From an uncultured Prevotellaceae bacterium (lineage in GTDB: Bacteria > Bacteroidota > Bacteroidia > Bacteroidales > Bacteroidaceae), in assembly GCA_900315455.1 (NCBI GenBank), contig OMZE01000036.1, positions 1 through 48,377 on the forward strand: DNA of 48,377 nucleotides, given 5' to 3'. The notes below the pieces were generated by a model. It was not told the DNA's origin. It did no database searches and saw only the letters and a list, made by a program, of their open reading frames with translations. Position 1 is the stretch's first letter. Every line of letters starts with the position of its first letter. A program made the translations under genes and the position numbers. Shown piece after piece: positions 32,801 to 40,076 of this stretch.

Positions 32801-33619
32801 CTATGCAAGGTTTGATTGGCGAATCATTTCTCTCATCAACGCTGTCATCAGTGGCTGAGCCTTGTTGGCGGCTTGCTGCACCTCCTCATGGCTCACCTCC
32901 ACAGCCTCATCGAAACCGCCAAGGTCGGTGATGACGCTCACGCCGAAGACACGGATGCCGCAATGGCGGGCCACGATGACCTCGGGCACAGTGCTCATGC
33001 CGATGGCATCACCGCCCATGATGTGGTACATGCGGTATTCGGAAGGGGTCTCGAAGGTGGGACCTTGTACACCCACATACACGCCGTGCTGCAACTTGAT
33101 GCCTTTTTCTTTGGCAATGGCATCGGCCTGGGCCACCAGAGAGAGGTCGTAGGGCTCATGCATGTCGGGGAAACGGGGACCGGTGGGGAAATTCTTGCCA
33201 CGGAGGGGATGTTCGGGGAACAGGTTGATATGGTCGGTGATGACCATGATGTCGCCAATGCTGAACCGTGGGTTCATGCCACCTGAGGCATTGGAGACGA
33301 AGAGGGTCTTGATGCCCAACTCATACATCACGCGTACGGGAAAGGTCACTTGCTTCATGTCGTAACCTTCATAGTAATGGAAACGTCCCTGCATCGCCAT
33401 GATGTCGACACCGCCCAACTTGCCGAAAATCAGTTTGCCGGCATGTCCCTCGACGGTGGAGACGGGGAAGTGGGGTATCTCGTTGTAGGCTATCTCATAA
33501 CTGTCGGTGATTTCGGTGGCCAACTGCCCCAAACCGGTGCCCAGAATGATGGCGGTCTTGGGCTGGGTGGTCATCCTTTCCTTAATCCAGGATGCGGTCT
33601 CTTGAATGGTCTGATACAT
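32801..33619 (-). CDS. Purine-nucleoside phosphorylase, trimeric type
   Basis: This 272-residue cytoplasmic enzyme splits inosine or guanosine with phosphate to the base and ribose-1-phosphate in purine salvage. Family blocks: AIILGTGLGQLA (phosphate loop), VEGHAGKLIFGKLGG, MQGRFHYYEGYDMKQVTFPVRVM, FVSNASGGMNP, GVYVGVQGPTFETPSEYRM and GMSTVPEVIVARHCGIRVFGVSVITDLG. The length fits PNP-I/MTAP. The start lies 38 bases inside the lpxK 3' end, so translation is probably coupled. The protein is on a transcript with membrane and lipid A genes, a grouping I know from other Bacteroidota. Confidence 0.95.
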   Translation of the reverse strand: MYQTIQETASWIKERMTTQPKTAIILGTGLGQLATEITDSYEIAYNEIPHFPVSTVEGHAGKLIFGKLGGVDIMAMQGRFHYYEGYDMKQVTFPVRVMYELGIKTLFVSNASGGMNPRFSIGDIMVITDHINLFPEHPLRGKNFPTGPRFPDMHEPYDLSLVAQADAIAKEKGIKLQHGVYVGVQGPTFETPSEYRMYHIMGGDAIGMSTVPEVIVARHCGIRVFGVSVITDLGGFDEAVEVSHEEVQQAANKAQPLMTALMREMIRQSNLA

Positions 33620-34667
33620 AGTTCTTGATTTTTATGTCAAATAGGTCTTGTTTGTTTTCCAGTATCCTTACCCTGATGGGTAACTGGTAGATATTGCGAC
33701 GGGCTTCATCGCTCAGCCTTTTGGCATTGCCAAGTCTTGCGGCGTCTTTCTCCGTGGTGATGATGCACCGTGGCGGTGGCAATGTCTCGTAGGCCTCCTG
33801 AATAGCGGCAATGTCGCTTGCAGTGAAGTGGTGGTGGTCGGGGTAGGAGAGGTGCCGGATGTGTGAGGTATGCCGTCTCAGTTCGCTCAGCAGCGGGGAA
33901 GGGTTGGCGATGCCACTCACCAGCAGCACGTTCTCATCGAGTTGGGATAGCGGACGGTCCTCACCGCAGAACAGCGGTTGCAGCCTTTGATACTCCATGC
34001 AGGAGAAGAATATCTCCTGATGGGCGGCGGGCGCCAGTGCACGGGTCACGCGCTGGATGTCAGATGCCGACATGTCGGCACGGCATTTCGTCACCACGAT
34101 GATGTCGGCACGCTGTTTGCCGCTTGCAGGCTCGCGAAGCCTGCCGGCAGGGAGCAAGGCATCGTCGGTGATGAGCCTGTTGCTGTCCACGAGCAGGATG
34201 CTCAGCCCGGGTTTCACGTAACGGTGCTGATAGGCATCGTCGAGCAGCACCACATCGAGCCCGGAGGTGGAGGGGATGGCAAGCAACTGCTCAATGCCGT
34301 CGCAGCGGTCTTCGTCCACAGCCACCACGACATCGCCAAACTTGCTCTTTATCTGCTTGGGCTCATCGCCAATGTCGCGTGAGGTGGAGTTGTTGTCGGC
34401 AAGTACAAAACCCTTGGTGGCCCTCTTGTATCCCCTGCTCAGCACGGCTACCTTGAAATCGGGGCGCAGCAGGCGGATGAGATATTCCACATGGGGTGTC
34501 TTGCCCGTGCCGCCAACAGAGATGTTGCCAACAGAGATGACGGGAATGTCGAAACTGCGGCTCCGCAACAGCCCCCTGTCGAAGAGAAGGTTGCGGACAC
34601 CTACTCCAAACCCGTAAAGCCAACTGACGGGAAGGAGCCACTTGTTGGTATTGAAGTCGTTCGACAT
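33582..34667 (-). CDS. lpxK: Tetraacyldisaccharide 4'-kinase (lipid A synthesis)
   Basis: This roughly 361-residue kinase adds the 4'-phosphate to the lipid A disaccharide at the inner membrane. Marks: LLPVSWLYGFGVGVRNLLFDRG (membrane-binding N-terminus), the P-loop ISVGNISVGGTGKTP, VAVLSRGYKR, GDEPKQIKSKF, VVVAVDEDRCDGIEQL, LDDAYQHRYVKPG and IITTEKDAARL. The ATG at 34667 follows the sppA stop by 14 bases; a GTG at 34682 overlapping that stop is an alternative adding five residues. The 3' end overlaps the PNP start by 38 bases. Presence of lpxK confirms a Gram-negative outer membrane with lipid A. Confidence 0.95.
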   Translation of the reverse strand: MSNDFNTNKWLLPVSWLYGFGVGVRNLLFDRGLLRSRSFDIPVISVGNISVGGTGKTPHVEYLIRLLRPDFKVAVLSRGYKRATKGFVLADNNSTSRDIGDEPKQIKSKFGDVVVAVDEDRCDGIEQLLAIPSTSGLDVVLLDDAYQHRYVKPGLSILLVDSNRLITDDALLPAGRLREPASGKQRADIIVVTKCRADMSASDIQRVTRALAPAAHQEIFFSCMEYQRLQPLFCGEDRPLSQLDENVLLVSGIANPSPLLSELRRHTSHIRHLSYPDHHHFTASDIAAIQEAYETLPPPRCIITTEKDAARLGNAKRLSDEARRNIYQLPIRVRILENKQDLFDIKIKNYVSDHSRDRILD

Positions 34668-34681
34668 CTCCCTGCCATTCA

Positions 34682-36466
34682 CTACTTCAGGTTCAGCACG
34701 AAGGGCACACGGGCCTGGATGGCGCTCTGGTTCTTCATGTCGAGTAGGATATGCACTGGCTCGTAGAGGTCACCGAGGTTGGAGCGCATGGCTTCATCAA
34801 GGTAGTTGCCGTTGGAACCGGAGGCCTTCGACATGAGTTGCTCGAAGACACTGGGAACACCGGGGTAGGCAGTGGTGTGATACTCGCTCAGTTTGGCGAG
34901 TTTGGCAGCCTTGGCGACAGCCACTTCCAGTCCGCCAATCTCATCTACGAGTTTGTTCTTCAAGGCATCCTGACCCAGCCACACACGGCCCTGGGCAATC
35001 TGCTCGATGGCGTCGACACTCTGTTTGCGACCATCAGCAACACGCTTGCGGAAAAGTTCATATCCGCGGTTGATGTATGCGTCGAGATAGGACATCTCCT
35101 CGTCGTTGAACGGACGGGCCATGGTGCCGAAGTTGCTGAACTTGTTGGTCTTCACCTCGTCGAACTTCACACCTAACTTGTCTTTCAGCAGGCCGCTGAC
35201 ATCGGGGAACATGCCGAAGATGCCGATGCTGCCGGTGAGGGTGGTGGGCTCGGCAACAATCCATTGGCTACCGCAACTGATGTAATAGCCACCCGAGGCA
35301 GCCATGCCGCCCATCGACACCACAAAGGGCTTCTTTGCTTTCAGTTTCTCCAATTGATGCCAGATTTGCTCGGAGGCATAGGCACTGCCGCCACCGCTGT
35401 TCACACGTAGCACCACAGCCTTCACGTTGTCGTCGTTGGCGAGCCTCTCCAGGTCTTTGCATACCACTTGGGCATCGATCACAGCACCTGTCGACGTCAT
35501 GCCCTGGGCGGCGCCGTCGATGATGTCGCCACAGGCATAATAGACGGCTATCTGCTCACCGTCGGTGTCGGTATCCTTCACATTGCCCATGTCGGCGAGG
35601 GTCACCTGGTTGATGGTCTCGTCGTCTTTCAGACCGAGTTTCTTCTTTACCTCTGCCTTCACGTCATCGGTATAAAGCAGACCGTCAATCATCTTCTTCT
35701 TCACCAGTTCTTCACCCTTGCAGAGCATAATCATCTGGTCGGCATAGGCATTCAGGGAGTCAACACTCACCTTGCGGCTCGCTGACACGTCTTTGAGGAA
35801 GTTGTCCCAGATGCCGTTCACGTAGACGGTTACCTGCTCGCGGTTGGCATCACTCATGTGGTCGGCGGTGAACATCTCGGGGGCACTCTTGTAGGTGCCT
35901 ACCTTCGTGAGTTGCATCTTCACACCGAATTTGGCGAGCGCATCCTTGAAGAACATGGGCTCGGCACCCATACCGTGCCAGTCGAGGGTACCTTCAGGGT
36001 TGAGAAACACCTTGTCGGCGACAGAGGCGAGGTAGTAGGTGCTCTGGGTATAGGAGTCGCCATAGGCGATAATCCACTTGCCGCTTTTCTTGAAGTCAAG
36101 CAGGGCGCGGCGGAAGGCTTGAAGCGAGGCGGGGGAGTCGGCAGAGAACATGCCTGACTCAATGTAAATGCCCTTGATGTCATCGTTGTTCTTGGCCTTC
36201 TTGATGGCATTGAGCACATCTTCTAGACCCATCGAACTCATGCCGCCGCCGGTGAGCAGACTCAGACCGGAAATGTCTTCTTGTGAACGCTCCTCTAAGG
36301 TGCCGGTGAGGTTGAGCACCATCACACTGTTCGACTCAACGGTTTTCACACTACTTCCTGAGGCAATCATGCCTACAATGCACATCATGCCGATAATGCA
36401 CGTAATCAGGCAAAACAAAAATATGCCCACGATAGTGGCGCATGTCATTTTGAAAAATTCTTTCAT
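34682..36466 (-). CDS. sppA: Signal peptide peptidase SppA, long form (protease IV)
   Basis: This 594-residue membrane-anchored serine protease cleaves leftover signal peptides. It has one N-terminal membrane segment (residues about 8-35) and two tandem ClpP-like domains, as in the 67-kDa form. The second domain holds the nucleophile region VVSMGGMAASGGYYISCG and the block VLRVNSGGGSAYASEQIW; the first domain has GKWIIAYGDSYTQSTYYLASVADKV, where the catalytic Lys is expected. The TLTGSIGIFGMFPDV block is also conserved. It is first in the operon sppA-lpxK-PNP-thiL and follows a consensus promoter. Confidence 0.95.
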   Translation of the reverse strand: MKEFFKMTCATIVGIFLFCLITCIIGMMCIVGMIASGSSVKTVESNSVMVLNLTGTLEERSQEDISGLSLLTGGGMSSMGLEDVLNAIKKAKNNDDIKGIYIESGMFSADSPASLQAFRRALLDFKKSGKWIIAYGDSYTQSTYYLASVADKVFLNPEGTLDWHGMGAEPMFFKDALAKFGVKMQLTKVGTYKSAPEMFTADHMSDANREQVTVYVNGIWDNFLKDVSASRKVSVDSLNAYADQMIMLCKGEELVKKKMIDGLLYTDDVKAEVKKKLGLKDDETINQVTLADMGNVKDTDTDGEQIAVYYACGDIIDGAAQGMTSTGAVIDAQVVCKDLERLANDDNVKAVVLRVNSGGGSAYASEQIWHQLEKLKAKKPFVVSMGGMAASGGYYISCGSQWIVAEPTTLTGSIGIFGMFPDVSGLLKDKLGVKFDEVKTNKFSNFGTMARPFNDEEMSYLDAYINRGYELFRKRVADGRKQSVDAIEQIAQGRVWLGQDALKNKLVDEIGGLEVAVAKAAKLAKLSEYHTTAYPGVPSVFEQLMSKASGSNGNYLDEAMRSNLGDLYEPVHILLDMKNQSAIQARVPFVLNLK

Positions 36467-36503
36467 TCTCTTTGGATTATTGTTACTTGTTTCTTTTAAT
36501 CTG

Positions 36504-36535
36504 CAAAGTTAGTGCACGGCGAGCGAAATGCCAAA
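36504..36535 (-). promoter_or_regulatory. Promoter of the sppA-lpxK-PNP-thiL operon
   Basis: On the minus strand, TTTG (36532-36535), a 20-base spacer and TAACTTTG (36504-36511) fit the Bacteroidota consensus, with a leader of about 30 bases. Confidence 0.75.
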
Positions 36536-36642
36536 AAAAACGAAGTGTTTTTGAACTTTTCCGAACCACCGACTTCCTCCGCCTTATTGCGGCAAACTTA
36601 CACATTTTTTTTGATACCGACACGTAATGATTATAAAATTTG

Positions 36643-36650
36643 TATCTTTG
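36643..36650 (+). promoter_or_regulatory. -7 box for the GH28 gene
   Basis: TATCTTTG fits TAnnTTTG, about 22 bases before the chosen start codon; the -33 box is not clear. Its position shows that the ATG at 36672 is used, not the upstream one. Confidence 0.5.
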
Positions 36651-36671
36651 CAGAAACAAATTGCTTACTTG

Positions 36672-37988
36672 ATGAAAAAACTGTTCTTTATTCTGATGCT
36701 GTGCATGGCAGTGGGAACTGTCGAGGCACGCAAACCAAAGGTGAAAACACCATTGTTCCCCGATGGAACTCCCATACCGGCATGGTTCGGCGATACCTCA
36801 AGGGTGGATGTCAACTTGCTCGGTAAAAGATACGCTCTTACCGACTATGGCGTGAAGACCGACAGCAACCTGGTGCAGACAGAAGCCATACAGGCTGTTA
36901 TCGACAAGGCCGCGGCAGAGGGTGGGGGAGTGGTCGTCGTTCCCAAAGGCACGTTCCTCAGTGGCTCTCTCTTCTTCAAGCAAGGCACGCATCTGCTGGT
37001 GGAAGAGGGCGCACGACTGAAAGGTTCTGACCGCATACGCGACTTCAAAATCCTTGACTCAAGAATGGAGGGACAGTCCATCAAATATTTTGCCGCCCTC
37101 ATCAATGCCGATGGCGTGGATGGGTTCACCATCACAGGACCCGGGACAATCGACGGCAACGGGTATAACTACTGGGAGGAGTTCTGGATAAGAAGGGAGT
37201 ACAACCCGCAGTGCACCAACCTTGAGGCGATGAGGCCAAGGCTCACTTTTATCTCCAACAGCCAGAACGTCACGGTACAGGATGTGAAACTCATCAATAG
37301 TCCCTTTTGGACCAATCATGTGTACAAAAGCCATCATGTGAGATTCCTCGGATGCTATATCTTCTCGCCCACGACAGGGGTGAAGGCTCCCAGCAGCGAT
37401 GCCATCGATTTGGATGTATGCCACGACGTATTGGTGCATGGTTGTTACATGAGCGTCAATGATGACGCTGTGGTGCTGAAAGGAGGTAAAGGCACGTGGG
37501 CGGACAAAGACCCGAACAACGGACCCAACTTCAACATCATCATCGAGGATTGTGTGTATGGACGGGTGCATGGCTGCCTTACCCTTGGAAGTGAGTCGCT
37601 TTACGACAAAAACGTAATTCTTCGGCGCTGCAAAATCACCGATGCAAGCAGGGTGTTGTGGCTGAAGATGCGACCGGATACGCCACAGCACTACGAATAC
37701 GTGACGGTAGAGGATGTTGTAGGGGATTGTGGAAGTTTCCTCGTGGTAAGGCCGTGGACACAGTTCTACAAACCCGAAGGGAGAGACGACATGCCGCTGT
37801 CTACCTGCAACAATATCGTGATGCGCAATATCGATATGAACTGCAATAACTTCTTCGATGTGGGCACGTCGGAAAAATACCGTCTCAGGGATTTCACTTT
37901 CGAGAACTGTAAAGTGAGAGACAAGAAAAAGGCCTTCGACGCCTCGCTGATAGAAAACTGCGTGGTGAAGAATGTGGTGATAGAATGA
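36672..37988 (+). CDS. GH28 polygalacturonase-type glycosidase
   Basis: This 438-residue secreted enzyme starts at the ATG giving MKKLFFILMLCMAVGTVEA, a signal peptide. The right-handed beta-helix of GH28 begins with YALTDYGVKTDSNLVQTEAIQAVIDKA. Catalytic motifs are present in variant form: SSDAIDLD (about 240-247), NDDAVVLKGG (about 261), HGCLTLGSES (about 299) and LWLKMR (about 330), in place of NTDG, DD, GHG and RIK. GH28 enzymes hydrolyse galacturonan or rhamnogalacturonan bonds. The gene stands alone, between sppA (divergent) and mscL (convergent), away from the two glycosidase operons, but belongs to the same pectin theme. Whether it is an exo-enzyme or a rhamnogalacturonan hydrolase is not clear. 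Confidence 0.92.
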   Translation: MKKLFFILMLCMAVGTVEARKPKVKTPLFPDGTPIPAWFGDTSRVDVNLLGKRYALTDYGVKTDSNLVQTEAIQAVIDKAAAEGGGVVVVPKGTFLSGSLFFKQGTHLLVEEGARLKGSDRIRDFKILDSRMEGQSIKYFAALINADGVDGFTITGPGTIDGNGYNYWEEFWIRREYNPQCTNLEAMRPRLTFISNSQNVTVQDVKLINSPFWTNHVYKSHHVRFLGCYIFSPTTGVKAPSSDAIDLDVCHDVLVHGCYMSVNDDAVVLKGGKGTWADKDPNNGPNFNIIIEDCVYGRVHGCLTLGSESLYDKNVILRRCKITDASRVLWLKMRPDTPQHYEYVTVEDVVGDCGSFLVVRPWTQFYKPEGRDDMPLSTCNNIVMRNIDMNCNNFFDVGTSEKYRLRDFTFENCKVRDKKKAFDASLIENCVVKNVVIE

Positions 37989-38014
37989 TGGACAGCCATC
38001 ATCGGTCGGACATC

Positions 38015-38049
38015 AAAAAAGCCGGAGATTCTCTTCTCCGGCTTTTTTT
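38015..38049. terminator. Bidirectional terminator between GH28 and mscL
   Basis: GCCGGAGA (38021-38028) pairs with TCTCCGGC (38035-38042) around a 6-base loop, with runs of six A and seven T outside. It serves both convergent genes. Confidence 0.9.
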
Positions 38050-38079
38050 GTTGGTTCAGTATAATTTCACTTCCGAAAT

Positions 38080-38460
38080 TTATTTGTTCTTCAGCAAGTC
38101 GCGAATCTCACCGAGCAGTTTCTCCTCTGCTGATGGCTCTGGCTCTGGAGCAGGCTCTTCTTCCTTCTTGGCGGTCAATTTGTTCATTCCCTTAATCATC
38201 AGGAAGATACAAAATGCGATAATCAGGAAGTCGATGATGTTCTGGATGAATGTGCCATAGTTCACTGTGGCGTCACCAACCTGGGCGGTGAGTTTAGTGA
38301 AGTCGACACCACCGGTAAGCATACCGATGACAGGCATCAACACGTCGTCAACCAATGAGGTCACAATCTTGCCGAAAGCACCGCCGATGATCACACCAAC
38401 GGCCATGTCCATTACGTTACCTTTTACGGCAAACTCTTTGAATTCTTTAATAAATCCCAT
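38080..38460 (-). CDS. mscL: Large-conductance mechanosensitive channel
   Basis: This 126-residue inner-membrane channel opens under hypo-osmotic stress to release solutes. The N-terminal [44 protein letters not shown] is the MscL pore helix signature, followed by a periplasmic loop (about 50-72), a second membrane segment ([22 protein letters not shown]) and a cytoplasmic helix ending [14 protein letters not shown]. Length and layout are typical. It is a single gene convergent with GH28, sharing the terminator. Confidence 0.97.
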   Translation of the reverse strand: MGFIKEFKEFAVKGNVMDMAVGVIIGGAFGKIVTSLVDDVLMPVIGMLTGGVDFTKLTAQVGDATVNYGTFIQNIIDFLIIAFCIFLMIKGMNKLTAKKEEEPAPEPEPSAEEKLLGEIRDLLKNK

Positions 38461-38672
38461 AATGATATAATTTTAAAAAAACAAATGATAAATGCTAAAT
38501 TCTATATTTTAAGAAATCAAATCTACATCTTCCAATAACAACCAATGCGTTTTGCAAACTGAATCTTGCAATCTTGCACGTTGAAAGGGCTATTTATGAT
38601 TTTTTCATATTTCAAACCCTAATTTTCAAATATTTAATACTCCTTTCTGATGCAAAATTAGAAAAAATAATG

Positions 38673-38680
38673 TAACTTTG
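38673..38680 (+). promoter_or_regulatory. -7 box for gap
   Basis: TAACTTTG is a perfect TAnnTTTG match. It gives a leader of about 125 bases; no clear -33 TTTG. Confidence 0.5.
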
Positions 38681-38725
38681 CACGCAAATAAGAAAAAAAA
38701 TGTCTGAAACGATGATTTTTTTCAT

Positions 38726-38746
38726 ATAGGCATTGCCTATCAGGTT
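38726..38746 (+). promoter_or_regulatory. Hairpin with T run in the gap leader
   Basis: ATAGGC (38726-38731), loop ATT, GCCTAT (38735-38740), followed by CAGG and six T. The stem is short (6 bp), so at most a weak attenuator. Confidence 0.35.
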
Positions 38747-38814
38747 TTTTGATTATAAAGAATTAAAAGAGAAGTTAAATATTTTTCCAACCTTTAAAAA
38801 ATTAAAGTAAAACA

Positions 38815-39843
38815 ATGATTAAAATTGCTATTAACGGTTTCGGCCGTATCGGTCGTCTCGCATTCCGCCAAATGTTCGAGGCTGATGGTTATGAAGTAGT
38901 GGCTATCAACGACTTGACAAGTCCCAAAATGCTCGCACACCTCCTCAAGTATGACACCGCACAGGGTGGATTCGCCGGCAAGTTCGGTGAGAACAAGCAC
39001 ACTGTAGAGGCTACAGATAACTCCATCATCGTCGATGGCAAGGAAATCACTATCTATGCTAAGCCCAACGCCGCTGAACTTCCCTGGAAGGAACTCGATG
39101 TCGACGTAGTGCTCGAGTGCACCGGTTTCTATACCTCCAAGGAGAAGTCAATGGCACACATCACCGCTGGTGCTAAGAAAGTCGTTATCTCTGCTCCCGC
39201 TGGCAACGACCTCCCCACCATCGTTTACAATGTGAACCACAACACCCTGACTCCTGCCGACACCATCATCTCGGCTGCTTCTTGCACCACCAACTGCTTG
39301 GCTCCCATGACAAAGGCTTTGAATGACTATGCTCCTATTCAGAGCGGTATCATGACCACTGTACACGCTTACACTGGCGACCAGATGATTCTCGACGGCC
39401 CACAGCGCAAGGGTGATGTGCAGCGCGCTCGCGCAGGTGCTCAGAACATCGTGCCTAACTCAACCGGTGCTGCTAAGGCTATCGGTCTCGTGATTCCTGA
39501 ACTGAACGGCAAACTCATCGGTGCTGCTCAGCGCGTTCCCACCGCTACCGGTTCTACCACCATCCTCCACGCTGTTGTGAAGAAGGACGTTGTGACCGTT
39601 GAGGAAATCAACGCAGCAATGAAGGCTCAGGCCAACGAGTCTTTCGGTTACACAGAAGAGAAACTCGTTAGTTCCGATATCATCGGTATGCGTTTCGGCT
39701 CGCTCTTCGATGCCAACCAGACCATGGTTTCAAAGATTGCTGAGGGTGAGTACCTCGTGCAGGTTGTTTCTTGGTATGACAACGAGAACTCCTACACCTC
39801 ACAGATGGTCCGCACCATCAAGTGCCTCGCTGAACTCAAATAA
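38815..39843 (+). CDS. gap: Glyceraldehyde-3-phosphate dehydrogenase, type I
   Basis: This 342-residue glycolytic enzyme oxidises glyceraldehyde-3-phosphate with NAD. The Rossmann start [19 protein letters not shown], the catalytic Cys157 in [54 protein letters not shown] and the C-terminal [15 protein letters not shown] are all in place. Codon use is strongly biased to a few codons (CTC, ATC, GCT, AAG), as expected for a highly expressed gene, unlike neighbours. It has its own -7 box, a long leader and a strong terminator. Confidence 0.97.
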   Translation: MIKIAINGFGRIGRLAFRQMFEADGYEVVAINDLTSPKMLAHLLKYDTAQGGFAGKFGENKHTVEATDNSIIVDGKEITIYAKPNAAELPWKELDVDVVLECTGFYTSKEKSMAHITAGAKKVVISAPAGNDLPTIVYNVNHNTLTPADTIISAASCTTNCLAPMTKALNDYAPIQSGIMTTVHAYTGDQMILDGPQRKGDVQRARAGAQNIVPNSTGAAKAIGLVIPELNGKLIGAAQRVPTATGSTTILHAVVKKDVVTVEEINAAMKAQANESFGYTEEKLVSSDIIGMRFGSLFDANQTMVSKIAEGEYLVQVVSWYDNENSYTSQMVRTIKCLAELK

Positions 39844-39864
39844 TATTGGTTCACATAGTTAAAA

Positions 39865-39896
39865 ATAAGCCGTCCGGAATACCGGGCGGCTTTTTT
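39865..39896 (+). terminator. Terminator of gap
   Basis: GCCGTCCGG (39869-39877) pairs with CCGGGCGGC (39882-39890), with one T-G pair and loop AATA, then six T. Confidence 0.9.
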
Positions 39897-39932
39897 GCTT
39901 TCTATTGTCGGCTCTCGCCTTCTAAGTAGTTT

Positions 39933-39960
39933 TCTCCGTAGGCCGAGGTTTCACCTCGGC
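39933..39960 (+). repeat. 28-base palindromic element, copy E
   Basis: Flank TCTCCGTAG, arm GCCGAGGT, loop TTC, arm ACCTCGGC. Same length and layout as the other five copies. Confidence 0.8.
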
Positions 39961-40011
39961 TTCTCCGCAGTTTTCTCCGCAGTTTTCTCCGCAGTTCTTC
40001 TAAGTAGTCCT

Positions 40012-40039
40012 TCTCCGTATGCCGAGGTTTCACCTCGGC
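40012..40039 (+). repeat. 28-base palindromic element, copy F
   Basis: Flank TCTCCGTAT, arm GCCGAGGT, loop TTC, arm ACCTCGGC; differs from copy E by one base. Confidence 0.8.
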
Positions 40040-40076
40040 TCCCATGTGTCTCCCAATTGCGCTGCGGCAAAGCCGG

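Larger units (their letters stand above)
38461..38814. other. 354-base divergent intergenic region between mscL and gap
   Basis: AT-rich. It holds back-to-back -7 boxes, TAATTTTG on the minus strand (38653-38660, mscL side, 190 bases away) and TAACTTTG on the plus strand (38673-38680, gap side). A small hairpin with a T run lies in the gap leader (38726-38746). No other frame or repeat was seen. Confidence 0.6.
39919..40040 (+). repeat. Composite repeat: two palindromic elements with a triplicated 12-mer between
   Basis: Two units of about 43 bases, each CTTCTAAGTAGT plus CTCCGTA plus a palindrome, flank three perfect tandem copies of TTCTCCGCAGTT (39961-39996). The 12-mer resembles the TTCTCCGTA flank of the palindromes. 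Confidence 0.8.

Noticed and set aside
39919-40040. CRISPR-like pattern of repeats
   Set aside because: Only two palindromic units, with a 12-base triplet between them; no regular spacers and no cas genes nearby.
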